In this document: positions 8,468 to 17,300 of the stretch, in pieces
How the letters are laid out: each line of letters starts with the position of its first letter
How positions within the stretch are numbered: the stretch's first letter is position 1
Assembly: GCA_000438115.1 (NCBI GenBank)
Contig: FR903588.1
Coordinates: 6,145 to 30,590, forward strand
From: Prevotella sp. CAG:617
GTDB lineage: Bacteria; Bacteroidota; Bacteroidia; Bacteroidales; Bacteroidaceae
Length of the DNA: 24,446 nt
Reading direction: 5' to 3'
Notes under the pieces: model-generated
What the model was told of the DNA's origin: nothing
The model's input: only the letters and a program-made list of their open reading frames with translations
Databases searched by the model: none
Made by a program: the position numbers and the translations under genes

Positions 8468-8504
8468 CAAAATTGGGTACAAAACGGTTCAAAATGCGAA
8501 CAAA
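8468..8504. other. Helically phased short A-tracts upstream of the MFS promoter
   Basis: CAAA(A) words begin at 8468, 8480, 8490 and 8501, spacings of 12, 10 and 11 bp, close to one helical turn. Such phasing bends DNA. It lies just upstream of the -7 box on the minus strand. Confidence 0.45.
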
Positions 8505-8688
8505 CGCGATTTTTGCCCGTTCGGCTCACCATCCGGCCTACACTACGCTCCCGCTCCTTTTTACCTCTCGGCCGGGTGAAAAGGGGCGGCCCGACGCTCC
8601 GGCAGGGGCCACGTCAGGACGGGCAACGACCGGTTCATTCCAAGCAGAATGCCACTGCCGCCTCCGTGCCACCCCGACAACAGACGGC
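8505..8688. other. Gene-free G+C-rich stretch in the MFS/araC divergent region
   Basis: The whole gap between the MFS start and the AraC start is 567 bp. Apart from the boxes at 8435, 8468 and 8932 and the array at 8689-8772, I see no gene. The open frames here have low-complexity, Arg/Pro/Ala-rich translations with no family resemblance, on both strands. Bases 8773-8930 likewise hold nothing I can name. Confidence 0.5.
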
Positions 8689-8772
8689 CTTCGGGCAGAA
8701 AAATGAAACAAGGTGCCGGGAATTTTGAATAAAGTGCCGGGTAAGAAAAACTGCGTGCCGCCTTTTTCAGAG
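8689..8772 (+). repeat. 21-bp-phased repeat array C (4 units)
   Basis: Units start at 8689, 8710, 8731 and 8752. Their 10-base boxes are CTTCGGGCAG, AAGGTGCCGG, AAAGTGCCGG and TGCGTGCCGC; each is followed by an A/T-rich half (AAAAATGAAAC, GAATTTTGAAT, GTAAGAAAAAC, CTTTTTCAGAG). GTGCCG recurs at 8713, 8734 and 8755, exactly 21 bp apart. The array lies about 160 bp upstream of the araC -7 box, in the divergent gap. Confidence 0.7.
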
Positions 8773-8931
8773 AAGAACCGGCCAGTTTCGGCCATTCCGC
8801 CAACAGGCGCCTCGAGTCACGGGACGTCAGGACGCCCACGGCCGGAAGCGTGCTTTCATTTTCGGACAAAAACCGAACTCCACCCACTGAAGATAAACCT
8901 TACGGCCGTATCCGAATACGAAAAAAAGCAC

Positions 8932-8939
8932 TATTTTTG
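8932..8939 (+). promoter_or_regulatory. -7 box for the AraC gene
   Basis: TATTTTTG matches TAnnTTTG, about 35 nt before the ATG at 8975. No TTTG is found 19-21 nt upstream, so recognition may need an activator. Confidence 0.55.
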
Positions 8940-8974
8940 TATATCGCAAACCGTCATACCAAATTCTGCTGCCC

Positions 8975-9838
8975 ATGTACCACCCCCTGCCCTACGATAC
9001 GGCCGAAGTCAGGTGCGAGCGCACCGACCTGGCTTTCCTGCGCCAGCACCCCTGTCACTTTGAATGCGGCATCTACCTGATATGCCTGCAGGGCGAAGCC
9101 GTCATCTCCACCGGCATTGAGCAATATGTCTTTACGCCGCAAACGGAGCTCATCTTCCTGACCGGCAGCCTCATGCAACTGCTGCAGGCCACGCCCGACT
9201 TTGAGGCTGACATCCTGATGATTCCGCAGGAAGTGTTTCTCAAGGCCATGCTGCCCATTGACACGCCCTACTTCAACTATGCCCACGAACATCCCTGCTA
9301 CCGCCACACGCCCGACGAACGCAGCCAGAAGACGTGGCACGAAATTGTACTTTGGATGGAACTGGGACAGACGCTCTTCAGCCAGAACGGAAACAGCCCC
9401 TACCGCGCACTGCAGGAGTTTGACTACATCCAGGGACTGCTGATATGGCTCTTCGGCACCGTGCCCGAAAAAATAGCCGACCCTACCCAACAATACTCAC
9501 GCAAACAGCTGCTCTGCTACCAGTTCATGCACCTGCTGCGCGAATACAGCACACGCGAGCACCAGGTGGCCTTTTATGCCGACAAGCTGTGTATCACGCC
9601 ACGCTATCTCAACCAGATTACGGCACAATGTATGGACGGCCGCACGCCCAAGGAACTGATTGACGAGCAGATTACGGCCGAAATCAAGGTGCTGCTTCAC
9701 GAATCACACCTGACGGTAACGGAAATCGCACAACAGCTACACTTTGCCGACCAGTCGAACATGAGCCGCTTTTTCAGGAAAAACACCGGACTCACCCCCA
9801 AACAGTTCCGCCGGCAGATGTACGAGCCCGAGGCTTAG
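8975..9838 (+). CDS. AraC/XylS family transcriptional regulator
   Basis: DNA-binding regulator of 287 residues. The C-terminal part (about 188-285) is the double helix-turn-helix of the AraC family: VAFYADKLCITPRYLNQI forms the first HTH, TVTEIAQQLHFADQSNMSRF the second, followed by the closing signature KNTGLTPKQFRRQ. The N-terminal part (1-170) should be a cupin-like sensing or dimerization domain (CHFECGIYLICLQGEAVIS); I cannot name its ligand. The start at ATG 8975 follows a -7 box at 8932. The regulator is divergent from the MFS pump across a 567-bp gap, so control of the pump is a fair guess but not shown. It ends 114 nt before aspS, which has its own promoter. Confidence 0.9.
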   Translation: MYHPLPYDTAEVRCERTDLAFLRQHPCHFECGIYLICLQGEAVISTGIEQYVFTPQTELIFLTGSLMQLLQATPDFEADILMIPQEVFLKAMLPIDTPYFNYAHEHPCYRHTPDERSQKTWHEIVLWMELGQTLFSQNGNSPYRALQEFDYIQGLLIWLFGTVPEKIADPTQQYSRKQLLCYQFMHLLREYSTREHQVAFYADKLCITPRYLNQITAQCMDGRTPKELIDEQITAEIKVLLHESHLTVTEIAQQLHFADQSNMSRFFRKNTGLTPKQFRRQMYEPEA

Positions 9839-9868
9839 GGGCCACACAAAAAAGCCGCCGGCAGTTTC

Positions 9869-9896
9869 TTGTTTTCAAAGATTAGTTGTAATTTCG
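9869..9896 (+). promoter_or_regulatory. Probable aspS promoter
   Basis: TTG at 9869-9871 and TAATTTCG at 9889-9896 are 17 nt apart. The -7 box has C instead of the third T, as does the nfeD promoter at 22515. The leader to the ATG at 9953 would be about 50 nt and is A/T-rich just before the start. Confidence 0.45.
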
Positions 9897-9952
9897 CAGT
9901 TGGAACGGAGTTCCGAAAAATAACACCGACAAATCATAATAACAATATTCAT

Positions 9953-11716
9953 ATGTACAGAACCAAAACATGCGGCGAACTCCGCATCAGCGACGTCAAC
10001 TCTACCGTCACCCTGTCGGGCTGGGTACAGCGTATCCGCAAGATGGGCGGTATGACGTTTGTAGACTTGCGCGACCGCTATGGCATTACGCAGCTCGTGT
10101 TTGACGAGCAGAACAATGCCGAACTTTGTCATCAGGCCAACAAACTGGGACGCGAATACGTCATTCAGGTTGTGGGCACCGTGAGCGAACGCTCCAGTAA
10201 GAACGCCAAAATAGCTACCGGCGACATCGAGATTATCGTCAGCCAGCTTACCGTACTCAACGCCTCTGAGGTGCCGCCCTTTACGATTGAGGACAACACC
10301 GACGGCGGCGACGACCTGCGCATGAAGTACCGCTATCTCGACCTGCGTCGTGAAGCCGTGCGCAAGAACCTTGAGCTGCGCCACCAGTTCTGCCTGGAAG
10401 TGCGCCGCTTTCTTGACAGCAAGGGCTTCCTTGAAATTGAAACGCCCATCCTTGTGGGCAGTACGCCCGAAGGCGCCCGCGACTTCGTAGTGCCTTCACG
10501 TATGAATCCGGGTCAGTTCTACGCCCTGCCGCAAAGCCCGCAAACGCTGAAGCAGCTGCTCATGGTAGCCGGCATCGACCGCTACTTCCAGATAGCCAAG
10601 TGCTTCCGCGACGAAGACCTGCGCGCCGACCGTCAGCCTGAGTTCACGCAGATTGACTGCGAGATGAGTTTTGTAGAGCAGGACGACATCATCAGCCTCT
10701 TCGAGGAGATGACAAAATATCTGTTCAAGACTATCCGCCACTACGACCTGGGCGAAACACCTTTCATCCGTCTGCCGTGGATTGACGCCATGCGTCGCTT
10801 CGGTTCGGACAAACCGGATATGCGCTTCGGCATGGAATTCGTGGAACTGATGGACACCCTCAAAGGTACGGGAAGCTTCGGCGTGTTCAACGAAGCCGCC
10901 TACATCGGCGGTATCTGCTGCCCCGGCTGCGCCGGCTACACCCGCAAACAGCTGGACCAGCTGACCGACTTCATGAAGAGCCCGCAAATCGGTGCCAAGG
11001 GCCTGGTTTACGTGAAAGTAAACGAAGACGGCAGCATCAAGAGCTCAATCGACAAATTCTATACGCCCGAGGTACTCGAGGCCCTGCGCCAGCAGATGGA
11101 CGCCAAGGCCGGCGACCTCATCCTCATCGTCAGCGGAAGCGACGCCATGCGTGCCCGCAAGCAATTGTGCGAACTCCGTCTGGAAATGGGTAGCCGTCTG
11201 GGCCTGCGCGACAAGAACAAGTTTGCCCTGCTCTGGGTGGTTGACTTCCCGATGTTTGAGTGGAGCGAAGAGGAAGGCCGCCTGCTGGCCATGCACCACC
11301 CCTTTACCTCACCCAAGCCGGAGGATATCCCCCTGCTCGACGAACACCCCGAACAGGTGCGCGCCAATGCCTACGACATGGTGTGCAACGGCGTAGAAGT
11401 GGGCGGCGGAAGTATCCGTATCCACGACAGCGTGCTGCAGGCCAAGATTTTCAAGATTCTCGGCTTCACCCCCGAACGGGCTCAAGAGCAGTTCGGCTTC
11501 CTGATGAACGCCTTCAAATACGGTGCGCCCCCTCACGGCGGACTGGCCTACGGACTGGACCGCTGGGTATCGCTGTTTGCCGGACTCGACAGCATCCGCG
11601 ACTGCATCGCCTTCCCGAAAAACAACTCCGGACGCGACGTCATGCTCGAAGCACCCTCACGTCTAGAACCCGGACAGCTGGAAGAGTTGCAGCTTAAGCT
11701 CGACTTGAAAAAATAA
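9953..11716 (+). CDS. aspS: Aspartate--tRNA ligase
   Basis: Cytoplasmic class IIb aminoacyl-tRNA synthetase that charges tRNA-Asp with aspartate using ATP. 587 residues, the normal size for the bacterial type. An N-terminal OB fold binds the anticodon (GWVQRIRKMGGMTFVDLRDR). Class II motif 2 is FRDEDLRADRQPE starting at residue 218, and motif 3 is GGLAYGLDRW at 529-538. Between them lies the bacterial GAD insertion domain. The family start is ATG 9953 (MYRTKTCGELR); the frame can be extended to a TTG at 9869, but that lies in the promoter. The gene is single, with its own terminator. Confidence 0.97.
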   Translation: MYRTKTCGELRISDVNSTVTLSGWVQRIRKMGGMTFVDLRDRYGITQLVFDEQNNAELCHQANKLGREYVIQVVGTVSERSSKNAKIATGDIEIIVSQLTVLNASEVPPFTIEDNTDGGDDLRMKYRYLDLRREAVRKNLELRHQFCLEVRRFLDSKGFLEIETPILVGSTPEGARDFVVPSRMNPGQFYALPQSPQTLKQLLMVAGIDRYFQIAKCFRDEDLRADRQPEFTQIDCEMSFVEQDDIISLFEEMTKYLFKTIRHYDLGETPFIRLPWIDAMRRFGSDKPDMRFGMEFVELMDTLKGTGSFGVFNEAAYIGGICCPGCAGYTRKQLDQLTDFMKSPQIGAKGLVYVKVNEDGSIKSSIDKFYTPEVLEALRQQMDAKAGDLILIVSGSDAMRARKQLCELRLEMGSRLGLRDKNKFALLWVVDFPMFEWSEEEGRLLAMHHPFTSPKPEDIPLLDEHPEQVRANAYDMVCNGVEVGGGSIRIHDSVLQAKIFKILGFTPERAQEQFGFLMNAFKYGAPPHGGLAYGLDRWVSLFAGLDSIRDCIAFPKNNSGRDVMLEAPSRLEPGQLEELQLKLDLKK

Positions 11717-11788
11717 AGCTACATACACTCCCGTACGCCCCGCGATGTGTGACACACAACACGAACCGGGCGAAACGGGAACTGCATT

Positions 11789-11837
11789 AACAATAGAGGC
11801 TATCTCAAGTTTTCAATTTGAGATAGCCTCTATTGTT
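11789..11837 (+). terminator. Terminator after aspS (20-bp perfect stem)
   Basis: AACAATAGAGGCTATCTCAA (11789-11808) pairs perfectly with 11818-11837, with a 9-nt loop, and continues into TTGATT. It sits 72 nt after the aspS stop. The GAGGCTATCTCAA core resembles hairpins I recall as common gene ends in Bacteroides. It may also stop the convergent traB-like gene, for which I see no separate terminator. Confidence 0.8.
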
Positions 11838-11928
11838 TTGATTGAGGAACTTTGATTTTTTTTCGTTGCTTCAAACTCTTTTTTTACGTGCGGCCATTCC
11901 TATGCAGAACAGGCACGGTCTTTATCAC

Positions 11929-12813
11929 TTACTGCATGGCCTCAACCGTGTAGCCCCGATTCTGCAACAGCTTCAGTAAGCCTTTCTTGCCGGGCAGGTG
12001 TCCGGCGCCGACCACAAACAAGGTCGGCGCCTGCTTCATGATGGCGGGCATCTGGCCGGCCCAATTTTCATTTCGGCCGTATATCATGGCGTCCAGCTCC
12101 TCGGGCGTGCTGTCGCAGGCATTACCCAGTTTTTCCTCCATGGCGGCCTGAAGCCCGAACAAATCCTGCTTCATGTAGGCCCGGGTCATGCGTAAAGCCT
12201 GGTCCATGCTCTGGCCGATGTGTGTTGCGGTGCAATACAGCAGGAGGGCCTGCCGGGCAAGGGGTTGCGAGTTATAGAGTATCTGACATTGCTGCTCGAT
12301 GGTTTCCAGACTCCCTACTTTTTTGCCGGCCTGTCGGGCCTGCTCCTGAAACCAGGCGTCGAGCTGTTCCTTCGGGTTGAAATCCTTCAGTAATTTCACG
12401 CCCGCGGCCACCACCAGCTGGGTGGTTATGGCGGAGGGCTTGACTTTATTAAAGATTTCCAAATCCATCCCCAGATACTGCTTCACGACGGCAGCAATGG
12501 TGTCATACTGCGCCGGCGTAACGAGGCTTTTTAAGGTAGTATCGCCAGGCAGCACCATGGCTTGCTGCATCTTCATGATGACCTCGGGGGTGATGGCGTC
12601 GCCCATGACGATTTCGCCGTACACCTGCTCGGCCTGTTCCATAACCTGAGGCAGGCTGGCAATGCTGTCGGTAATACTGAGCGGGGCCAGGTGGTGCGTG
12701 CCCATTATGTAAGACGGTTTTTCCAGCCCGTTGCCGGAAACTTTCCATAGCAGCTGCGCCCGTACCCCAAGGGCAAGAGACAGCAGCATTACGAATACAA
12801 GTATCTTTTTCAT
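11929..12813 (-). CDS. TraB/GumN family protein, exported
   Basis: 294 residues. An N-terminal signal peptide (MKKILVFVMLLSLALGVRAQ) predicts export, with no lipobox. The TraB/GumN (TIKI-like) family fold is recognised by its three conserved sites: GTHH at residues 38-41, GSLETIEQQ at 167-175 and RNENW at 247-251, with the closing VGAGHLPGKKG at 268-278 (H272). TIKI relatives are metal-dependent proteases; the two His sites and the Glu are kept here, so activity is possible, but bacterial substrates are not known to me. It is monocistronic, downstream of and in the same direction as the trypsin-like gene, separated by a terminator and a repeat array. Confidence 0.88.
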   Translation of the reverse strand: MKKILVFVMLLSLALGVRAQLLWKVSGNGLEKPSYIMGTHHLAPLSITDSIASLPQVMEQAEQVYGEIVMGDAITPEVIMKMQQAMVLPGDTTLKSLVTPAQYDTIAAVVKQYLGMDLEIFNKVKPSAITTQLVVAAGVKLLKDFNPKEQLDAWFQEQARQAGKKVGSLETIEQQCQILYNSQPLARQALLLYCTATHIGQSMDQALRMTRAYMKQDLFGLQAAMEEKLGNACDSTPEELDAMIYGRNENWAGQMPAIMKQAPTLFVVGAGHLPGKKGLLKLLQNRGYTVEAMQ

Positions 12814-12867
12814 CTCACTTATGATTAAAAAAATAGGTTTCTACTGACGGTCGGGGCTGCCGGAAAA

Positions 12868-12951
12868 GCCCAAAAAGGTCGGACTTTAAAAAAATTCCGA
12901 GCCGCCGATTTTTTTTTTAAGTCCGACCTGTATTTTTTTTTCGTGCAGACG
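12868..12951 (-). repeat. 21-bp-phased repeat array B (4 units, partly palindromic)
   Basis: Read on the minus strand, units begin at 12951, 12930, 12909 and 12888 with boxes CGTCTGCACG, CAGGTCGGAC, ATCGGCGGCT and TAAAGTCCGA. They are followed by long A or T runs (AAAAAAAAATA, TTAAAAAAAAA, CGGAATTTTTT, CCTTTTTGGGC). The second and fourth boxes are complementary, so this array also forms the terminator listed at 12871-12929. It ends 54 nt before the TraB-like start. Confidence 0.55.
12871..12929 (-). terminator. Terminator after the trypsin-like gene
   Basis: On the minus strand AGGTCGGACTT (12929-12919) pairs perfectly with AAGTCCGACCT (12886-12876). The pairing extends through opposed A and T runs, and the stem is followed by TTTTT. 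The stem starts 34 nt after the stop codon. Confidence 0.7.
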
Positions 12952-12962
12952 TATCTTAACGA

Positions 12963-14093
12963 CTACCAGCCCATGAACTGACGGATCTGGTCTTCGGGAA
13001 TACCGAAGTTGAAGTTGTCCGTCGTTCCCAGTTTGGCAAAATTGACGGCCACCAGGTTGCCGTATTCATCCACTACGGGGCTGCCGCTGGAGCCTTGCAG
13101 CGTAGGAATGCTGTAAAGCAGGCGCTGGCCGTCGGGCAGCTGCGTCACCTTGCCGCTGGTCATCTGTGCCTTGAGTCCCTGTTTGGTAGTACCCAGGATG
13201 AGGCCTGCGTTGTAACCGATCATGTAAAGCTGCTGCCCCATTTCGAGTTTCTGCTCCCCGTCGTCGGAAAATACGGAGGTCAGGTGCTGCCAGAACGAGC
13301 GCTTGCCGACCTGACGGCCTTTCAGTGCAAATACATGGGCTTTTTCAGGCGTTTTCTTGTCTTTCAGCTGCAATACGGCCAAGTCCACGTCGTCCTTGTC
13401 TGAAACCTTCGTAACCACACACGGATTGCGCTCCAGGAAGTCTTTCTCGTTGGTCACATAAGTGTCGTTATAGGCAATGCCCAACTCACACACCGGCGTA
13501 ATGGGCATGCTGGAAGGGTCGAGATTGTCGTCCACATTGTCCTTGGCCTGCTGCATTTCGGCATAGGCGTTGCGCAACTCCTCCTGCTGGCTCTGAATTT
13601 CGGCCAGGCGCTGATAGTCAATCATGGTTCCGCCATAAAAGGAATAGGTGTAGCAGTTGCCCTTTTGCTGCTCCAGCGCATTGTAGGCCTCGGAGAGTTC
13701 GGCCATGCGCACGTCACACGCCTTCTTGATGGTTCGCAAGGTGGCCATCAGGTTTTTACGCACTTCGCTGGGATTGATTATGGGCTGGGCCACATGGCGG
13801 TTGGTCATGATGGTGCCCTGATTGTCAATGAAGAACCCCGTACCGGTAATGATTGCCGGCTGGATTTCTTCCACATCGGCCGTAAGGTTGGCCAAATCGC
13901 CCTCCTCGTCAAAGCCGGTGAAATAAAGTTTATTGCCGTTGGGCAATTCTATCTGATAATAATAGCGGTTGAGCACTACCACCACGCCCGTAGACAAGCG
14001 CGTAAAGAGCTGCTCCTGCGACTCCTTGCCGTTGCATCCGGCCAGAAGCAGCACTGCACACAGCATTCCAACAATAAATCTAAGAGACTTCAT
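12963..14093 (-). CDS. Trypsin-like serine protease, lipoprotein
   Basis: 376-residue envelope lipoprotein: the lipobox LLAGC puts the lipidated cysteine at residue 20. The chymotrypsin-fold catalytic triad is complete: H100 in TNRHVA, D237 in DVDLAVLQL and S336 in GSSGSPV. It therefore resembles the protease domain of HtrA/DegP, but no PDZ domain follows; the protein ends at NFGIPEDQIRQFMGW. Between His and Asp there is an insertion of about 100 residues, Glu/Gln/Ala-rich and probably coiled coil (residues 110-190). Its role is probably envelope quality control or processing of a specific partner; the substrate is unknown. It is a single gene, with a -7 box at 14183 and a terminator overlapping repeat array B. 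Confidence 0.88.
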   Translation of the reverse strand: MKSLRFIVGMLCAVLLLAGCNGKESQEQLFTRLSTGVVVVLNRYYYQIELPNGNKLYFTGFDEEGDLANLTADVEEIQPAIITGTGFFIDNQGTIMTNRHVAQPIINPSEVRKNLMATLRTIKKACDVRMAELSEAYNALEQQKGNCYTYSFYGGTMIDYQRLAEIQSQQEELRNAYAEMQQAKDNVDDNLDPSSMPITPVCELGIAYNDTYVTNEKDFLERNPCVVTKVSDKDDVDLAVLQLKDKKTPEKAHVFALKGRQVGKRSFWQHLTSVFSDDGEQKLEMGQQLYMIGYNAGLILGTTKQGLKAQMTSGKVTQLPDGQRLLYSIPTLQGSSGSPVVDEYGNLVAVNFAKLGTTDNFNFGIPEDQIRQFMGW

Positions 14094-14182
14094 GATGTAA
14101 ATATTTTTTTATTTGATTTTACCATAAAATCCACGATGGCCCTGCACAAGCGGCACAAATCGTGAAAAAACCTTGCACAATG

Positions 14183-14190
14183 CAAATATA
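14183..14190 (-). promoter_or_regulatory. -7 box for the trypsin-like gene
   Basis: The minus strand reads TATATTTG, a perfect TAnnTTTG. No clear -33 TTTG lies at the right distance. The leader would be about 80 nt and is A/T-rich. Confidence 0.5.
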
Positions 14191-14288
14191 CAAAAAACTT
14201 TAACTTCCACACTTTTGAACAAAGAATATTGCCTCCGGTTTCTTTTTTCCTGAAAATTACGGCAAACGCGACAAGGAAACCCCCATAA

Positions 14289-14335
14289 AAAATCCCGGCA
14301 TTTCCATTTGAATCGGACGGAAATGCCGGGATTTT
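14289..14335 (-). terminator. Terminator of the purF-like-carA-carB operon
   Basis: A perfect 17-bp stem pairs AAAATCCCGGCATTTCC (14289-14305) with 14319-14335, with a 13-nt loop. On the minus strand it is followed by T residues (TTTTTTATGG overlaps the stem end). It begins 42 nt after the carB stop. Confidence 0.9.
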
Positions 14336-14376
14336 ATCTTTTACGGCGCAAATTGCGCAGCCAAAACATTCAACAC

Positions 14377-17300
14377 TTACTCAACGCCATACTCCTGCCA
14401 GCTCTTGATGTCGAGCTCGTCAAGCGGCATGGTACAGAAGGCGTAGATGAAGGCGCTGGCCAGACGGGCGTTGGTGATGAGCGGCACGTTCAGGTCGATG
14501 GCCGCACGGCGAATCTTGTAGCCATTGTCAAGCTCACCGGCCGTCAGGTTCTTCGGCACGTTGACAACCATGTCAATCTCCTTGTTGTGGAGCATGTCGA
14601 GCGCCTGCGGATGTCCCTCCTCGCTGGGCCAGTAAACCAACGTATTTTCAATACCGTTCTCGGTCAGATACTTGCTCGTGCCGCCGGTTGCATAGAGCTT
14701 GTAGCCGTGCTCCATAAGCAATTTGGAGGCAAAGAGCATTTCGGCCTTCTGCTTGGCCGAACCGGTGGAGAGCAGGATATTCTTCTTCGGGATGCGATGA
14801 CCTACGGAGAGCATGCTCTTGAGCAGGGCGGCGCGGCTGTCTTCACCCAGACAACCTACCTCGCCGGTAGAGGCCATGTCGACACCCAGCACGGGGTCGG
14901 CCTTCTGCAGACGGTTGAAGGAGAACTGGCTGGCCTTGACACCCACGTATTCGAGGTCGAAGAGACTGGAAGCTGGTTTTTCAACCGGCAAGCCGAGCAT
15001 AATACGCGTAGCCAGCTCAATCAGGTTAATCTTGAGCACCTTGCTCACAAACGGGAACGAACGTGAAGCACGCAGGTTACACTCAATCACCTTGATGTCG
15101 TTTTCGCGAGCCAGGAACTGGATATTGAACGGACCGCTAATCTGCAGTTCGCGGGCAATCTTTTTGGAAATTTTCTTGATGCGGCGGGCCGTTTCAACGT
15201 AAAGCTTCTGCGGCGGGAACTGGATGGTGGCATCACCGGAGTGAACGCCGGCAAACTCGATGTGCTCGCTGATGGCATAGGCAATAATCTCACCGTTGCG
15301 GGCCACGGCATCCATCTCAACTTCCTTGGCATGCTCGAGGAACTGGCTTACGACTACCGGGTGTTTCTTCGACACGTTGGCTGCCAGCTTCAGGAAGCGC
15401 TCCAGCTCTTCCTGATTGGAGCAGACGTTCATGGCTGCGCCGGACAGCACGTAAGACGGGCGCACCAGTACGGGGAAGCCCACCTTCTGGATAAACTCGT
15501 TGATGTCGTCCATGCTGGTCAGGGCGCTCCACTGCGGCTGGTCAACACCGATACGACCCAACATTTCGGAGAATTTCTCGCGGTCCTCGGCGTTGTCGAT
15601 ATGTTTGGCCGTCGTACCGAGCAGGGGCACCTGCTGGGCATCCAGACGCATGGCCAGGTTGTTAGGTATCTGACCGCCGGTCGAAACGATGACACCATAC
15701 GGCGTTTCGAGGTCGAGAATATCCATGACACGCTCGTAGGTCAGTTCGTCAAAGTAAAGACGGTCGCACATGTCGTAGTCGGTCGACACCGTCTCGGGGT
15801 TGTAGTTGATCATCACGCTGCGATAACCCTCGCGGCGAATGGTATTGAGCGCCTGCACGCCGCACCAGTCAAATTCAACCGAACTACCGATACGGTAGGC
15901 TCCGGAACCGAGCACTACAACCGAACGCTTGTCATATTCATACTGAATATCGTGAGCCACGCCGCTATAAGTCAGATACAAATAATTGGTCTGTGCCGGA
16001 TACTCGGCCGCCAGGGTGTCAATCTGTTTGACGAAAGGCACAATACCCGCCTGCTTGCGGCGCATACGTATAATGTCAATGGCACGTTCTATTTCCATTT
16101 CCTGCTCCATATCCAGGGCACGGGCTATCTGGAAGTCACTGAAGCCCTGAACCTTGGCCTTGCGCAACAATTCGTTGTCGAGCACGTTGATGCTCGGGCA
16201 AGCCCGCAGTTCATGGTCGGTATCATGTATGTTGCGAAGTTTCTGGAGGAACCATTTGTCAATCTTCGTCAGCTCATGGATGCGGTCAATGGTATATCCC
16301 TCCTCCATGGCCTTGGCAATGACAAAGATACGTTTGTCGGTAGGCTCCTGCAGGGCTTCATCCGTATTTTCAATCTGAAGTTCCTTATTGTCTACATAAC
16401 CGTGCATGCCCTGTCCGATCATGCGCAAGCCTTTCTGGATACTCTCCTCGAAAGTACGGCCGATGGCCATAACTTCGCCGACCGACTTCATGCTGGAACC
16501 GAGTTCGCGATCCACGCCGCGGAATTTGCCAAGGTCCCAGCGCGGAATTTTACAAACCACGTAGTCGAGCGCAGGCTCAAAGAAAGCACTGGTGGTTTTG
16601 GTCACGGAGTTTTTCAGTTCAAACAAGCCGTAGCCCAAGCCCAACTTGGCGGCAACAAAGGCCAACGGATAGCCGGTAGCCTTGGAGGCCAGCGCTGACG
16701 AGCGGCTCAAACGGGCATTCACTTCAATTACACGATAGTCCTCGCTCTGGGGGTCGAAGGCGTACTGCACGTTACACTCACCCACGATGCCCACGTGGCG
16801 CACAATCTTGATACTAAGTGCGCGGAGCTTGTGATACTCGCTGTTGGTGAGCGTCTGCGACGGCGCAATCACGATACTCTCGCCCGTATGGATGCCCAGC
16901 GGGTCGAAGTTTTCCATGTTACAAACCGTAATACAGTTGTCATAGCGGTCGCGCACCACCTCGTATTCAATTTCTTTCCAACCCTTGAGGCTCTTTTCAA
17001 CCAACACCTGCGGAGAGAAAGAGAAGGCCTTTTCAGCCAGTTTGTTGAGTTCTTCCTCATTGTCGCAGAAACCGGAACCAAGTCCGCCCAAAGCATAAGC
17101 TGCACGGATAATGATGGGATATCCCAGCTCACGGGCGGCCTTACGTGCCTGCTCAATGTTTTCGCAAGCCTCGCTCTTAATTGTTTTAACGCCGATTTCG
17201 TTCAGCTTCTCCACGAAGAGCTCACGGTCTTCCGTATCCATGATGGCACGTACGGGTGTGCCAAGCACCTTCAGGTTGTATTTTTCAAGCACTCCGCTGT

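Noticed and set aside
8689..8772. CRISPR or CRISPR-like reading of the 21-bp arrays
   Set aside because: There are no identical repeats with unique spacers of 30 bp or more, no cas genes, and the whole period is only 21 bp.
8398..9063. Short plus-strand frames (about 100 codons) in the MFS/AraC gap
   Set aside because: Overlap the -7 boxes and repeat array; low-complexity composition; no homology I recognise.
11856..11890. Possible fifth phased array (T8 then T7 runs followed by CG-containing boxes)
   Set aside because: The spacing is 23 bp, not 21, and only two units are present.
15241..16698. Open frame of 485 codons antisense to carB
   Set aside because: No family resemblance; carB on the other strand is conserved over its full length.
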